A stretch of DNA of 41,238 nucleotides from Gemmatimonadota bacterium. Its GTDB lineage: Bacteria; Gemmatimonadota; Gemmatimonadetes; Gemmatimonadales; Gemmatimonadaceae. The translations under genes and the position numbers were made by a program. Within the stretch, counting starts at the first letter, position 1. Every line of letters starts with the position of its first letter. The notes under the pieces are model-generated. The model ran no database searches. It was not told where the DNA came from and saw only the letters and a program-made list of their open reading frames with translations. Of this stretch, positions 26,844-35,433 are shown one piece after another. The DNA lies in the NCBI GenBank assembly GCA_947462095.1, contig CANHNQ010000017.1, positions 1-41,238 on the forward strand, written 5' to 3'.

Positions 26844-27419
26844 GCCAACGGCTTAGGAGGCAGGGAGGAGGGTCTCAGGGAGGAGGGGGCAGGTCGCTTT
26901 GGCGACTTGCCTCTTTTGTTTTGGCGGCGGCTTTTTCGTCGGCGGCTTTGCGCACGAAATGTTGGCGGAGGCCGTAGGTCATGCGGCGGACCTGACGGGT
27001 CTCGTCGATGGCGTCGCCGATGCCGGGGAGTGTGAGGCCGAGCTTGTCGGCGAGTACCAAGTGGCTTTCCACCTCGAACGCCGAGGAGATCGCGTAGCTA
27101 AGGAATCGCGCACAGTCGGCGGCCGTGGGCTGGCCGACACCCTCGGCGATGTTGGTCGGGATGGAACCGACCGCCCGTCGGAGCTGCGACGCGAGTCCTG
27201 GCGCCTCGGCCCGGCGGATGTTCCGGGTGATCCGATGCACACGCACCGCCAGCTCCATCGCGCGGTGCCACGCCTGAATGTTGGCAGGATCTTGCATACC
27301 GCGAGGATACCGGCGGTCCACGACGTCCGTGTCATCCGACCTACGCCGCCGATCTCACCGCGACGCCTCCCTGCTCCCTCCTCCCCGATACCCTCCTCCC
27401 TGCCTCCTAAGCCGTTGGC
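26844..27419. mobile_element. Inverted-repeat cassette carrying a four-helix-bundle gene
   Basis: The first 30 bases (26844-26873) are the exact inverse complement of 27390-27419, and the match continues inward with three differences to about 50 bases (26844-26893 versus 27370-27419). The outer end reads GCCAACGGCTTAGGAGGCAG. The only gene inside is an S23/IVP-family protein, whose last codons lie within the left repeat. No transposase is present. A gene-less relative of the same repeat lies at 30911-31015. Mobility is inferred from the structure. Confidence 0.65.
26875..27297 (-). CDS. Four-helix-bundle protein, S23/IVP (TIGR02436) family
   Basis: 140 residues from the ATG at 27297. The family core is clear: AWHRAMELAVRVHRIT, then QLRRAVGSIPTNIAEG (39-53), then FLSYAISSAFEVESHL. 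The predicted fold is an up-down helical bundle. Founding members are encoded by intervening sequences inside 23S rRNA of some bacteria; a relative (Avd) is the accessory protein of diversity-generating retroelements. Here there is no rRNA, reverse transcriptase or variable repeat; instead the gene is enclosed by a 50-bp inverted repeat, whose left arm encodes the C-terminal DLPPPP. Biochemical role is unknown. GTG at 27321 would add eight residues. The gene faces the mlaD end tail to tail and ends about 50 bases from it. Confidence 0.85.
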   Translation of the reverse strand: MQDPANIQAWHRAMELAVRVHRITRNIRRAEAPGLASQLRRAVGSIPTNIAEGVGQPTAADCARFLSYAISSAFEVESHLVLADKLGLTLPGIGDAIDETRQVRRMTYGLRQHFVRKAADEKAAAKTKEASRQSDLPPPP

Positions 27420-27439
27420 AGTTTTCAGTCACACAACGG

Positions 27440-27466
27440 AAAAGCGGCGCCGTTTCCGGCGCCGCT
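27440..27466 (-). terminator. Intrinsic terminator of the Oar-type receptor gene
   Basis: On the minus strand AGCGGCGCCG, loop GAAA, CGGCGCCGCT is followed at once by TTTT. A 10-bp perfect stem, tetraloop and T-run 31 bases after the receptor stop make this the most classical terminator in the window. The inverted-repeat cassette begins just beyond it. Confidence 0.88.
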
Positions 27467-27496
27467 CTCCTTACACCACCACCACCAGCGCCCAGC

Positions 27497-30400
27497 TTAG
27501 AACGACAACCGCAGACTCGCCTGAATCTGATAAAACTGGCTGAAGTTCAGCGGCGTGAAGTTCGTCAGGAAGTTGTTGGTGAACGTCACGTTCGGCACCT
27601 GCGTGGCCGCGTCCGCGCTCGTGTACGACTGCACGGTGAGCAACGAGGCATTGCCGTTGCCCGTGGCGGACTTGATCCGTCCCCACTTGCTGTTGAGCAG
27701 GTTGGCCGCGTTGAAGATGTCGAAACGGAGCGTGGCGCGCTCGCCGCGGATCGACGGGAGCTGCTGTTCGATCGTCATGTCGAAGCGGTCGAACATCGGG
27801 TTGCGGCAGGACGTCGGCTGCATGATCGTGCCGCGCTGCTTCTCGAGGCAGCTGTTGTCCTTGATGAACTGATCGAACGACGCGGCCTGCTGCGCCGGCG
27901 TCAGCGTCGCGCTACCAACGGTCGTCGACACGAAGCCCATCTTCGGATCGGTGGGGCCCGTGGGGATGTAGATCGGGTCGTTGGCGTTGGAGCCGTCGCC
28001 GTTCATGTCGCCGCGGCCACCGCTGCCGGTGTACACGAACGCGTAGGGCGTGCCCGACTGCTTGCTGTAGTAGAACGTGATGTTGGTCTGGTTCGACTTC
28101 CACGGCGCCGTGTAGGTACCGTTGATGAGCAAGCGGTGCGGCTGGTCGAACAGCGAGGCATTCGCCGTCTGCTCGGTCTGCAGCCCCGAGTACACGCGGC
28201 CGAACTGCCAGTTGGAGAGTGCCACCGACGACGTGAGGTCCGTGACCGAGAAGCTGCGGCTATACGTATACGCCACCGAGCCTTCGAACACACCGCCAAA
28301 ACGCTTCCGGAGCTGGCCCGTGCCGCTGTAGGAGTAGTCCTTGCTCTGGTTGGACAGGTCGATGACGTTCGTGCCGTACACCGGGAACAGCGGGGAGACG
28401 TTCGGGATGCCCGTCGCCGCGAAATTCGCGAAGACCGTGCGCCCCTGCGCGTCGATGCGCCCCGTCTGCGGGATGTTGATGTTGTTGTAGAAGAAGCTGT
28501 TGATGCTCTTCGAATACAACCCGTCGAACGTGGCGATCACGCCGCCAGGGAGCTTGCGGTCGTAGCCGAGCGTGGCGCGGAGCAGCTGCGGGAACTTGAG
28601 GTCCTTCGCGGCCAGGTTCACGGTCCCGAGGAACGTGCCGTCATCGAGGCTGCGTCCCGGCGTCCCGTTCGTCTTGGCGGCGCAGCCGCGCGGCGAGACG
28701 GGGCTGGCGTTGAACAGCGGCGCGGTGCCGTTGGTCGTGGCAACCGACGTACCGCAGGTGAACTGCGCGAGACCGGCGCCGGTGTTCTGGAACTGGTTCG
28801 ACATCCACACGTAGGCCGGGATGCCCTGGAACAGGCCGATACCACCGCGCACCTGATTCTTCTGGTCGCCCGTGGCGTCCCAGTTGAAGCCGAGGCGAGG
28901 CGAGAACTGCAGGTTGCCCGACGGCAGGTCGGCGGTGCTGCGGCCGAAGTCGCGCTGCACGGAGGCGGCGAACGACGGCTTGTCGAAAAAGAGCGGGACG
29001 TCGACGCGCAGACCGAGCGTGGTGGTGAAGCGCGGCGTCACCGTCCACTGGTCCTGGATGTAGCCGGCCAGCTGCGCGGCCGTGAAGTTGGCGACCACGT
29101 CACCACCGAGTCCGCCCGATCCGGAGAACGCGTTCGGCGCCCGGTTCGACACGAAATCAGCGAGGTTCGTGAAGGTGTAGTTGCCGTACGAGTTCTGCAG
29201 GAACGCGTTGTAGGCCTTGTAGATCTCGTTGCGCGTTCCGACCGACACGATGTGATTGCCGAGCGGCATCGTGAAGTTGTTCTGGATTTCGTACAGGTCT
29301 TCACGCAGCTCATTGCCCTGCGAGCTGTTTTCGGTGCCGGCGCGGAATGCGATGCCGGTGCCCGTACCGCCGATGTTCTGCACCAGCACCTGCGGCGCGA
29401 TCACATCCGGATTGCGCTTGAAACGCGTCTTCGTGAGGCCGACCGTGAACTCGTTGGAGAAGCCGTTCGCGAAGTTCGTGAACACCTGCCCGACGAGCTG
29501 GTTGGACTTCTCGGTGCGGCGGAAGCCGTTCGACGTGAAGTTGAACGTGCCCAGCGAGCGCGAGAAATCGTAGGCTTCCTGATCGTTGTAGATGTTGCGC
29601 AGCACGACACGGGTGTTGCCCGACAGCTGGTAGTCGAGACGCACGAACGTGTTGAGGAGCGGGTTTTCGTTCGACGTCAGGCCACTGGTGCCGGCGTTGA
29701 TGCCCTTGCTCGACAGGTAGTTCACGAACGAATCGACTTGCGCCTGACTGATGCGCGCCGTCGCCGACGTGGAGTTGACGATGCCCGTGGGCGTGGTCGG
29801 GTCGAAGAACGGACCGGAGGACGGCGAGACGTTCTGGCTGGTTTCAACGGTCGCGAAGAAGCGCAGCTTGTCCTTGATGATCGGGCCGCCCACCGAGGCG
29901 CCCAACTGACGGCGCACGAACGGCGCGGTCCGGAGGAACGCGGTGTCGCGGCCCATCTGCTGGTCGCGGTAGTACACGAACGCGGAGCCCTTGAACTCGT
30001 TCGTGCCGGACTGGGTCACGGCGTTGACCAGCGCGCCGGTGAAGTTGCCCTGCCGCACGTCGTACGGCGACACGAGCACCTGGAATTCCTTGATGGCGTC
30101 AAGCGGCAGCGCGCGGCCACCAACCTGTGCACCGACCGTCGGCGAGGCGCCCAGGCCGAAGCGGTTGGCGAGCGACACACCGTCGATCTGGATGTTGTTG
30201 AAGCGGTTATTCTGGCCGGCGGCCGAGATGCGGCCGTCCTGCGCCACGTTCACCTGCGGCGAGTTGCGGATCAGGTCCGACACGTCGCGGTTGAGCGTCG
30301 GCAGACGACGCACGAGCGTGTCGGTGAGTACGGTCTGTACACCCTGACGCGTGGCCGCGAAGTCGGAGGTGGTCGTGACCGCTTCCGTGCGGACGGTGGC

Positions 30401-30760
30401 GAGCTGCGTCGCCTGCTCCTTCAGCTGGAAGTCGAGGCGCGTGGCCTGCGTGAGGCTGACCACGATATCGTTGCGCGTCTGCGGCGCAAAGCCGATGCGA
30501 CGCGCGGTGACCGTGTAGGTGCCGACTTCCAGGTTCGGGATGTAGAAGCGCCCGTTGTCGCGCGTGATCTGGCTGGCCTTCACACCATTGCTGCGATTGA
30601 CCACTTCGACCGACACGTTCGTGACCGGGGCATTCTTCTCGTCCTTCACCATGCCGGTGATCGCGCCCGTCGTGGTTCCCTGCGCCGCGAGCGGCGTGGT
30701 GGAACCGACGGCCAACGTCACGACCGCGAGGGCGAGACTGAGCCAACGTTGAATATGCAT
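27497..30760 (-). CDS. Oar-type TonB-dependent receptor with carboxypeptidase-regulatory domain
   Basis: 1087 residues. Signal peptide with TTPLAAQ, cleaved after Ala26, leaving Gln at +1. A carboxypeptidase-regulatory-like beta-sandwich follows (about 30-115; GAITGMVKDEKNAPV, then IPNLEVGTYTVTARRIGF), then a TonB-receptor plug (about 125-235; VRRLPTLNRDVSDLI and NNIQIDGVSLANRFG), and a beta-barrel ending RLSF with a terminal aromatic. Such Oar/SusC-like proteins import ligands or act in adhesion at the outer membrane; the substrate is not visible, and no SusD-like partner or TonB gene is near. No ribosome site is evident before ATG at 30760. The gene stands alone, with a clear terminator, and is flanked on both sides by related inverted repeats. 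Confidence 0.9.
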   Translation of the reverse strand: MHIQRWLSLALAVVTLAVGSTTPLAAQGTTTGAITGMVKDEKNAPVTNVSVEVVNRSNGVKASQITRDNGRFYIPNLEVGTYTVTARRIGFAPQTRNDIVVSLTQATRLDFQLKEQATQLATVRTEAVTTTSDFAATRQGVQTVLTDTLVRRLPTLNRDVSDLIRNSPQVNVAQDGRISAAGQNNRFNNIQIDGVSLANRFGLGASPTVGAQVGGRALPLDAIKEFQVLVSPYDVRQGNFTGALVNAVTQSGTNEFKGSAFVYYRDQQMGRDTAFLRTAPFVRRQLGASVGGPIIKDKLRFFATVETSQNVSPSSGPFFDPTTPTGIVNSTSATARISQAQVDSFVNYLSSKGINAGTSGLTSNENPLLNTFVRLDYQLSGNTRVVLRNIYNDQEAYDFSRSLGTFNFTSNGFRRTEKSNQLVGQVFTNFANGFSNEFTVGLTKTRFKRNPDVIAPQVLVQNIGGTGTGIAFRAGTENSSQGNELREDLYEIQNNFTMPLGNHIVSVGTRNEIYKAYNAFLQNSYGNYTFTNLADFVSNRAPNAFSGSGGLGGDVVANFTAAQLAGYIQDQWTVTPRFTTTLGLRVDVPLFFDKPSFAASVQRDFGRSTADLPSGNLQFSPRLGFNWDATGDQKNQVRGGIGLFQGIPAYVWMSNQFQNTGAGLAQFTCGTSVATTNGTAPLFNASPVSPRGCAAKTNGTPGRSLDDGTFLGTVNLAAKDLKFPQLLRATLGYDRKLPGGVIATFDGLYSKSINSFFYNNINIPQTGRIDAQGRTVFANFAATGIPNVSPLFPVYGTNVIDLSNQSKDYSYSGTGQLRKRFGGVFEGSVAYTYSRSFSVTDLTSSVALSNWQFGRVYSGLQTEQTANASLFDQPHRLLINGTYTAPWKSNQTNITFYYSKQSGTPYAFVYTGSGGRGDMNGDGSNANDPIYIPTGPTDPKMGFVSTTVGSATLTPAQQAASFDQFIKDNSCLEKQRGTIMQPTSCRNPMFDRFDMTIEQQLPSIRGERATLRFDIFNAANLLNSKWGRIKSATGNGNASLLTVQSYTSADAATQVPNVTFTNNFLTNFTPLNFSQFYQIQASLRLSF

Positions 30761-30910
30761 AGATGCAGTTTGTCCGTTTGTGGAGGAGACCTCTCTCGGC
30801 GCCGGACAGACCAGACCGGCAACCGAGATGGCGAAAGCTAGGGTCGCCGGATCGGGTGGACAACCAAGGGGTGGAAGCGGTCGGTCACGCCCGAACGGCC
30901 ACCTCCCTCG
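30761..30910. other. Leader of the Oar-type receptor gene
   Basis: 150 bases with no gene. No convincing -35/-10 pair was found; on the minus strand GAGAGAGGTCTCC near 30786-30800 contains the short palindrome GAGACCTCTC read on the plus strand. Any promoter of the receptor gene should lie here, because the repeat element separates it from the permease gene. Confidence 0.3.
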
Positions 30911-31015
30911 TAAGCAGGGGGGAGGGTGTCAGGGGAGAGGAGGCAGGTGAACGGCGCGCCGTTCCTGCTTCCTGCCCCCTGATCCCCTCCCCCCTGTTTC
31001 CTAAGGTGTTGGCAG
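30911..31015. repeat. Gene-less palindromic relative of the four-helix-bundle cassette repeat
   Basis: A long imperfect palindrome centred on AACGGCGCGCCGTT (30950-30963). The right arm, read on the minus strand, GCCAACACCTTAGGAAACAG, matches the outer end of the cassette repeat at 26844; CAGGGGGGAGGG (30915-30926) pairs with 30985-30996. There is no ORF between the arms. The right end abuts the stop codon of the permease (31016-31018). It may act as its terminator or be a miniature non-autonomous derivative. Confidence 0.65.
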
Positions 31016-32398
31016 TCAGGGTCTTGCGGCCTTCCTCCCCACCGTCAGGTAGTACACCGGCACCCCAAACAGAATCACCCCGAACACCCCGAGTGTCGGG
31101 ACGCGCTGCGCGTCGTCCATCAGCGCATTCGCCAGCAGGAACAGGGTGCCCAGACAGAACAGCGCCGGGACAACCGGATACCACGGCGTGCGCACGGGTG
31201 GGTTCCAGTCGGCCCGACGGCGCAGTTTGAAGATCGCGCCGATGCTCATGATGTAAAACACCAGCGAGGCCGTCACAAAAATGTCCGCCAGCTGCTCAAA
31301 GGTGCGGACGAGCACGAAGGCGATGGCAATCGTGGCCGTGAGCAGAATCGCGACGTACGGCGTTTTGAAGGTCGGATGCACCGCCGCGACCTTCTTGAAA
31401 AACAGGCCGTCGTCGGCCATCGCGAAGAAGATGCGCGGTCCGGTCAGCAGCGAGCCGTTCACCGAGCCGAAGGTGGAGAGCAGCACCGTGATCGCGACCA
31501 GCGTGACGCCGATCGGTCCGATGAGCCGCTCGGCGACATCGGCGGCCACCAAGCGGGCGCCGCGGATCTCGTCGACCGAGAGCACCGACAGGTAGGCGAC
31601 GTTCGCCAGCAGATAGATGAAGATGATGCTCAGCGTCCCGAGAACGATGGCCTTGGGGAGCGTCTTTTCGGGGTCCTTGACCTCGCCGGCCACCTTGCTG
31701 AGGTCGCCCCAGCCGTCGAAGGCCCAGAGCACCGACACGAGCGCCAGACCGAAGGCCGAGACCGAGAAGCTCCCCGGCGGGGCGGCGGGGGTGAAGTGAC
31801 CGCCCGTTTGCGGCAGTCCCAGGATGAGCGCCAACAGGATGATCAGCATCAGGCCGCCGTACTTGGCGACCGTCGTGACGTTCTGGACGAGGGCGCCCCA
31901 CCTGAGCCCCACGACATTGATCACGGCCATCAGCGCCACGGTGGCCGCGGCGATCCAATGGGCGTACGTATCGTACGGCGCGACGGTGGGCGTGAAACCC
32001 AAGCCGCGTAACAGGTACTCGGCGAAGGTGGTCGAGATCCCGCCGAGCGCTGCGGCACGGATGAGCGTGAGCTCGGACCACCCGTACAGAAACGCCGGCA
32101 GGCGCCCCCAGGCTTCGCGGATGTACACGAAGTAGCCGCCCGTCCGCGGCATCGCCCCGGCCAACTCGGCCAGCGTCAGGGCGCCGCAGAGGGCAAAGAT
32201 GCCGCCGGTGGCCCAGACCGCCATGAGGGGGAGCGGACCGGGAAGCTTGTCGGCAATGCCGGCCGGAGACCGGAAAATGCCCGAGCCGATCGTGGTGCCG
32301 ACGAGGACGGCGATCGCACTCCAGAGCCCCAGGCGACGCGGCAAGGCGGTGCCGGCACCGGAATCGGTGCTGGTCGAGGAAACCGAACGAGAGGTCAT
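31016..32398 (-). CDS. APC-family amino acid permease
   Basis: 460 residues with about 12 hydrophobic helices. The first helix carries the APC signature VGTTIGSGIFRSP, the unwound segment that binds the substrate amino and carboxyl groups. LTLAELAGAMPRTGGYFVYI and the central FAFDGW-type motif (here LWAFDGWGDLSKVAGEVKDPEK) match the LAT/APC amino-acid transporter branch. It acts in the inner membrane as a cation-coupled or exchange transporter; the particular amino acid cannot be told. The N-terminal 20 residues are Ser/Thr-rich and disordered. ATG at 32398 lacks a ribosome site; TACCAT ends six bases upstream. A repeat element lies directly against its stop codon. It is divergent from the ctaB gene group. 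Confidence 0.92.
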   Translation of the reverse strand: MTSRSVSSTSTDSGAGTALPRRLGLWSAIAVLVGTTIGSGIFRSPAGIADKLPGPLPLMAVWATGGIFALCGALTLAELAGAMPRTGGYFVYIREAWGRLPAFLYGWSELTLIRAAALGGISTTFAEYLLRGLGFTPTVAPYDTYAHWIAAATVALMAVINVVGLRWGALVQNVTTVAKYGGLMLIILLALILGLPQTGGHFTPAAPPGSFSVSAFGLALVSVLWAFDGWGDLSKVAGEVKDPEKTLPKAIVLGTLSIIFIYLLANVAYLSVLSVDEIRGARLVAADVAERLIGPIGVTLVAITVLLSTFGSVNGSLLTGPRIFFAMADDGLFFKKVAAVHPTFKTPYVAILLTATIAIAFVLVRTFEQLADIFVTASLVFYIMSIGAIFKLRRRADWNPPVRTPWYPVVPALFCLGTLFLLANALMDDAQRVPTLGVFGVILFGVPVYYLTVGRKAARP

Positions 32399-32462
32399 GA
32401 CGCTATGGTAGTACGCCGCGCGCAGTACCGCACGGGGTGGCGCCGTCTACTTTTCAAGGGCT

Positions 32463-32708
32463 ATGACTTCCGTCCTCACTGTGTCCCTGCCGCCCGCTGC
32501 CGCGACCGCGCTGTTCTGGAGCGCCGTCGTGGCCTGCGGGATCGCGCAGCTGTTCATTCTGCGCGCCGTCTTCCGCACCTTGCCGGTCCTTCCGTCCTCG
32601 TCGGAAGTGCCGACGCCGCACCGTCTCACGGAAATCGTGTGGGTGGTCCTGCCGGTGGGTGGATTGATCGCCGTCTTCATTGGCGCGTATGGCGCCCTGC
32701 CACGTTGA
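32463..32708 (+). CDS. Two-helix membrane miniprotein, COX2-TM-like, before ctaB
   Basis: 81 residues with two hydrophobic helices (about 14-38 and 57-77). The second is introduced by PTPHRLTEIVWVVLPVGG, which resembles the second TM of cytochrome c oxidase subunit II (the LEIIWT-P pattern). There is no copper-binding cupredoxin domain, so it is not a functional subunit II by itself. It overlaps the start of ctaB (TTGA), so the two are translationally coupled, and a role in cytochrome oxidase assembly or as a small accessory subunit is inferred. AAGGG stands two bases before the ATG. The COX2 resemblance is short and could be chance. Confidence 0.7.
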   Translation: MTSVLTVSLPPAAATALFWSAVVACGIAQLFILRAVFRTLPVLPSSSEVPTPHRLTEIVWVVLPVGGLIAVFIGAYGALPR

Positions 32709-33613
32709 CCGGAGTTGCGCTGGACCCCGATAAGGCCCCCACGCCGCTCTCACGCGATCTGATCGCGCTGACCAAGCCGCGGATCATCTCACTGCTGCTC
32801 GTCACGACGATCGCGCCGATGTATGCGGCCGGTTCGCCGACGTTACTGACGGTTCTCCTGGTCAGCATCGGCGGCTATCTCATGGCCGGCGGCGCGAACG
32901 CGGTGAACATGTATCTCGACCGCGATATCGACGACGTGATGGCCCGCACGCGCCTGCGTCCGATTCCGAGCGGGCGCATGTCACCGATTCAGGTGCTTGC
33001 CTTCGGGGTGGCCTGCGCGACGTTTGCCACGTGGATGCTGGCGCACTTCGCGAACGTGCTGACGGCGGGGCTCGCACTGGCCGGGTTCTACTTCTACGTG
33101 TTCATCTACACGCGCTGGCTCAAGCGTTCCTCGCCGCAGAATATCGTGATCGGCGGCGCGGCCGGTGCGTTTCCGCCGCTGGTGGGGTGGGCAGCGGTCA
33201 CGGGAACGCTCGACGTGTCGGCGCTCTGCCTGTTCCTGATCGTGTTCTACTGGACGCCGCCGCATTTCTGGGCGCTGGCGCTGCTCAAGCAGGTGGACTA
33301 CGGCCGCGCGAAGGTGCCGATGGCCCCGTTGGTGTGGGGTGAACGCGAGACGATGCACCAGATGGTGTGGTACACGGTCATCCTCATTGCGCTGACGCTG
33401 TTACCGGTGCTGTTCGGCGCCTTCGGCACACTCTATCTGCTGTCGGCCATCGTGTTGAATGCGCTGCTCATGGGCGGCGTGCTCCAGATGCTCTTCGCCG
33501 CGCGCGCGTCGAAGCCGTGGACCGGACCGGCGTGGTGGGTCTACAAGTACTCGCTGCTGTATCTCGCCCTGCTCTTTCTCGCGATGGCGGTCGATCGGGC
33601 GATCACGCGGTGA
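32705..33613 (+). CDS. ctaB: Protoheme IX farnesyltransferase (heme O synthase)
   Basis: 302 residues from TTG at 32705. UbiA-superfamily integral membrane prenyltransferase that transfers farnesyl to protoheme to make heme O for haem-copper oxidases. The family opening LIALTKPRIISLLLVTT, the Asp-rich active-site motif NMYLDRDIDDVMARTRLRP (D72 onwards), and the second motif IFYWTPPHFWALAL-like FYWTPPHFWALALL, followed by DYGRAKVPMAP, are all present, with about nine TM helices. TTG is chosen because TTGA overlaps the stop of the upstream miniprotein and gives the usual length; the frame is open farther upstream, but that peptide is the miniprotein read out of frame. Its own stop overlaps the ABC-transporter start (GTGA). 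No oxidase subunit genes are in the window. Confidence 0.95.
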   Translation: MTGVALDPDKAPTPLSRDLIALTKPRIISLLLVTTIAPMYAAGSPTLLTVLLVSIGGYLMAGGANAVNMYLDRDIDDVMARTRLRPIPSGRMSPIQVLAFGVACATFATWMLAHFANVLTAGLALAGFYFYVFIYTRWLKRSSPQNIVIGGAAGAFPPLVGWAAVTGTLDVSALCLFLIVFYWTPPHFWALALLKQVDYGRAKVPMAPLVWGERETMHQMVWYTVILIALTLLPVLFGAFGTLYLLSAIVLNALLMGGVLQMLFAARASKPWTGPAWWVYKYSLLYLALLFLAMAVDRAITR

Positions 33614-35394
33614 GTGAACCCACCGCGCCAGCGGGCGCGACGACGCGGCCGGGGTCACGCCGAGCCGTCTCGCCGCGATCGCTGGCGCGGTTGGCGCCGC
33701 TGGTGCGGCCGTACACCTCCCGACTCGTCGTCGCGTTTGTCTTTCTGGTGATCGCCGCGGCGGCGGGGCTCGTGTTCCCCGCCGTGTTGCGTTACCTGCT
33801 CGACGCCGCCTTTGAACTGAAAGATCGTGGTGCGCTGGACCGGATCGCCCTGGGGCTGCTCGGCGTCTTCGCGGTGCAGGCGATCGCGAATTTCGTGCAG
33901 GTGTTTCTGCTCAGCTCGTCCACCGAGCGGATCGTCGCCGCGTTGCGCGAGCAGACCTTCGCGCATCTCATCCGGCTCTCGCCGGCGTTCTTTACCGAGC
34001 GTCGCACCGGTGAACTCACCAGCCGCCTGAGCAGCGACCTCGCCCTGCTCCAATCGCTGCTCAGTACCTGGATCTCCGAACTCTCGCGTCAGACGCTGTT
34101 CCTGATCGGCGGTATTGCGATGATGTTCGTGACGAACCCGCGGCTCACGCTCACCACGTTGGCGGTGGTCCCGATCGTCGTCGGCGCCGCGCTCACGTTC
34201 GGGCGCGCACTGCGCAAGGCCAGTACGAGCGTGCAGGACCGGATCGGCGAAGCCATGGGGATGGCCGACGAATCCTTCGGCTCCATTCGCACGGTGCAGA
34301 GCTTCACGCGCGAGCGCATCGAGACCGAGCGCTTCGGTGCGCTGTTGCATGATCTCGTGGGCGTGGCGGTACGTCGGGCCCGCACGCGGGCGCTGTTCTT
34401 CAGCGTGGTCGGCTTTGTGGCCTTCGGTGCGGTGGCGGCGGTCCTGTGGCAGGGCGGCGCGCAGGTGCTCGACGGGAAGCTCACCGCCGGTACCTTGGTG
34501 GCGTTCCTGTTCTACGCGCTGTTCGTGGCCGCCGCGGTCGGCTCACTGGCCTCGCTGTTCGGCAATTTTCAGGAGGCCATCGGCGCCGCGACGCGGGTGT
34601 TCGAGCTGCTTGACTCCGAGCCCACGGTGCGCGACCCGGAGCAGCCGCATCGCTTCAGCGGGCCGGTGCGCGGTGCGGTCGCACTGGAATCGGTCGCGTT
34701 CCGCTATCAGCCGGCGCAGCCCGACGTTGTGCACGACATTTCGCTCGACATCGCACCGGGCGACATCGTGGCGCTGGTCGGACGCTCGGGCGCCGGCAAG
34801 ACCACGATCGCGAGTCTGCTGCCACGTTTCTGGGATGTCACGGCCGGCCGCATTACGCTCGACGGCATCGACATTCGCGACCTCTCGCTCGACACGTTGC
34901 GCGGCGCGATCGGCATTGTGCCGCAGGAACCGGTGTTGTTCAGCGGCACCATCCGCGAGAACATCGCGTACGCCCGCCCCGATGCCACAGACGCCGACGT
35001 ACTGCGTGCCGCTCAGGCGGCGCACGCGTGGGAGTTCATCGAACGACTCCCCGAACAGTGGAGCACACGCGTCGGCGAGCGCGGCGTGAAGCTCTCCGGC
35101 GGTCAGCGGCAGCGCATCGCGATCGCGCGGGTGTTTCTGAAGGATCCCGCCGTCGTGATCCTCGACGAGGCCACGTCGAGTCTCGACACCGAGAGCGAGC
35201 GGTACGTCGAGCAGGCGCTCGAGCAGCTGCTGCAGGGGCGCACCACGCTGCTGATCGCGCATCGCCTCAGCACCGTGCGTCGCGCCGACCGTGTGGTGGT
35301 GCTCGATCAGGGGCGCATCGTGGAGACCGGCAGTCACGACGAACTGCTGGGGCGCGAGAATGGATTGTTTGCGCGGCTGCACCAGCTGAGCTGA
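33610..35394 (+). CDS. ABC transporter, fused permease-ATPase (MsbA/ABCB type)
   Basis: 594 residues from GTG at 33610. An N-terminal six-helix exporter domain (about 35-325) is followed by an ATPase domain: Walker A GRSGAGKT (Lys397), Q-loop in VPQEPVLFSGTIRENI, signature LSGGQ (495-499), Walker B VVILDEATSSLD (Asp519, Glu520) and the switch His in IAHRLST. All catalytic residues are present. Half-transporters of this type act as homodimers exporting lipids, peptides or drugs; the substrate is not evident. GTG overlaps the ctaB stop by four bases, so the genes are co-translated. A role in haem or cytochrome biogenesis is only a context guess. The gene is followed by 331 bases of repeat-rich non-coding DNA. 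Confidence 0.92.
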   Translation: MSEPTAPAGATTRPGSRRAVSPRSLARLAPLVRPYTSRLVVAFVFLVIAAAAGLVFPAVLRYLLDAAFELKDRGALDRIALGLLGVFAVQAIANFVQVFLLSSSTERIVAALREQTFAHLIRLSPAFFTERRTGELTSRLSSDLALLQSLLSTWISELSRQTLFLIGGIAMMFVTNPRLTLTTLAVVPIVVGAALTFGRALRKASTSVQDRIGEAMGMADESFGSIRTVQSFTRERIETERFGALLHDLVGVAVRRARTRALFFSVVGFVAFGAVAAVLWQGGAQVLDGKLTAGTLVAFLFYALFVAAAVGSLASLFGNFQEAIGAATRVFELLDSEPTVRDPEQPHRFSGPVRGAVALESVAFRYQPAQPDVVHDISLDIAPGDIVALVGRSGAGKTTIASLLPRFWDVTAGRITLDGIDIRDLSLDTLRGAIGIVPQEPVLFSGTIRENIAYARPDATDADVLRAAQAAHAWEFIERLPEQWSTRVGERGVKLSGGQRQRIAIARVFLKDPAVVILDEATSSLDTESERYVEQALEQLLQGRTTLLIAHRLSTVRRADRVVVLDQGRIVETGSHDELLGRENGLFARLHQLS

Positions 35395-35433
35395 GCCGGT
35401 TTAACGGTCGAGGGGCAATGAGGGGGCTCGCTG

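Noticed and set aside
26844..27419. Diversity-generating retroelement
   Set aside because: The four-helix-bundle protein resembles Avd, but no reverse transcriptase, template repeat or variable target gene is present.
27278..30841. 1187-codon open frame on the plus strand
   Set aside because: It is antisense to the Oar-type receptor, is Arg/Val/Glu-rich with no domain, and arises from the GC-rich codon bias; the receptor on the other strand has signal peptide, plug and barrel.
32405..32704. Upstream extension of ctaB
   Set aside because: The frame is open, but the peptide is the membrane miniprotein read in another frame and does not resemble CtaB; TTG at 32705 with the TTGA overlap fits better.
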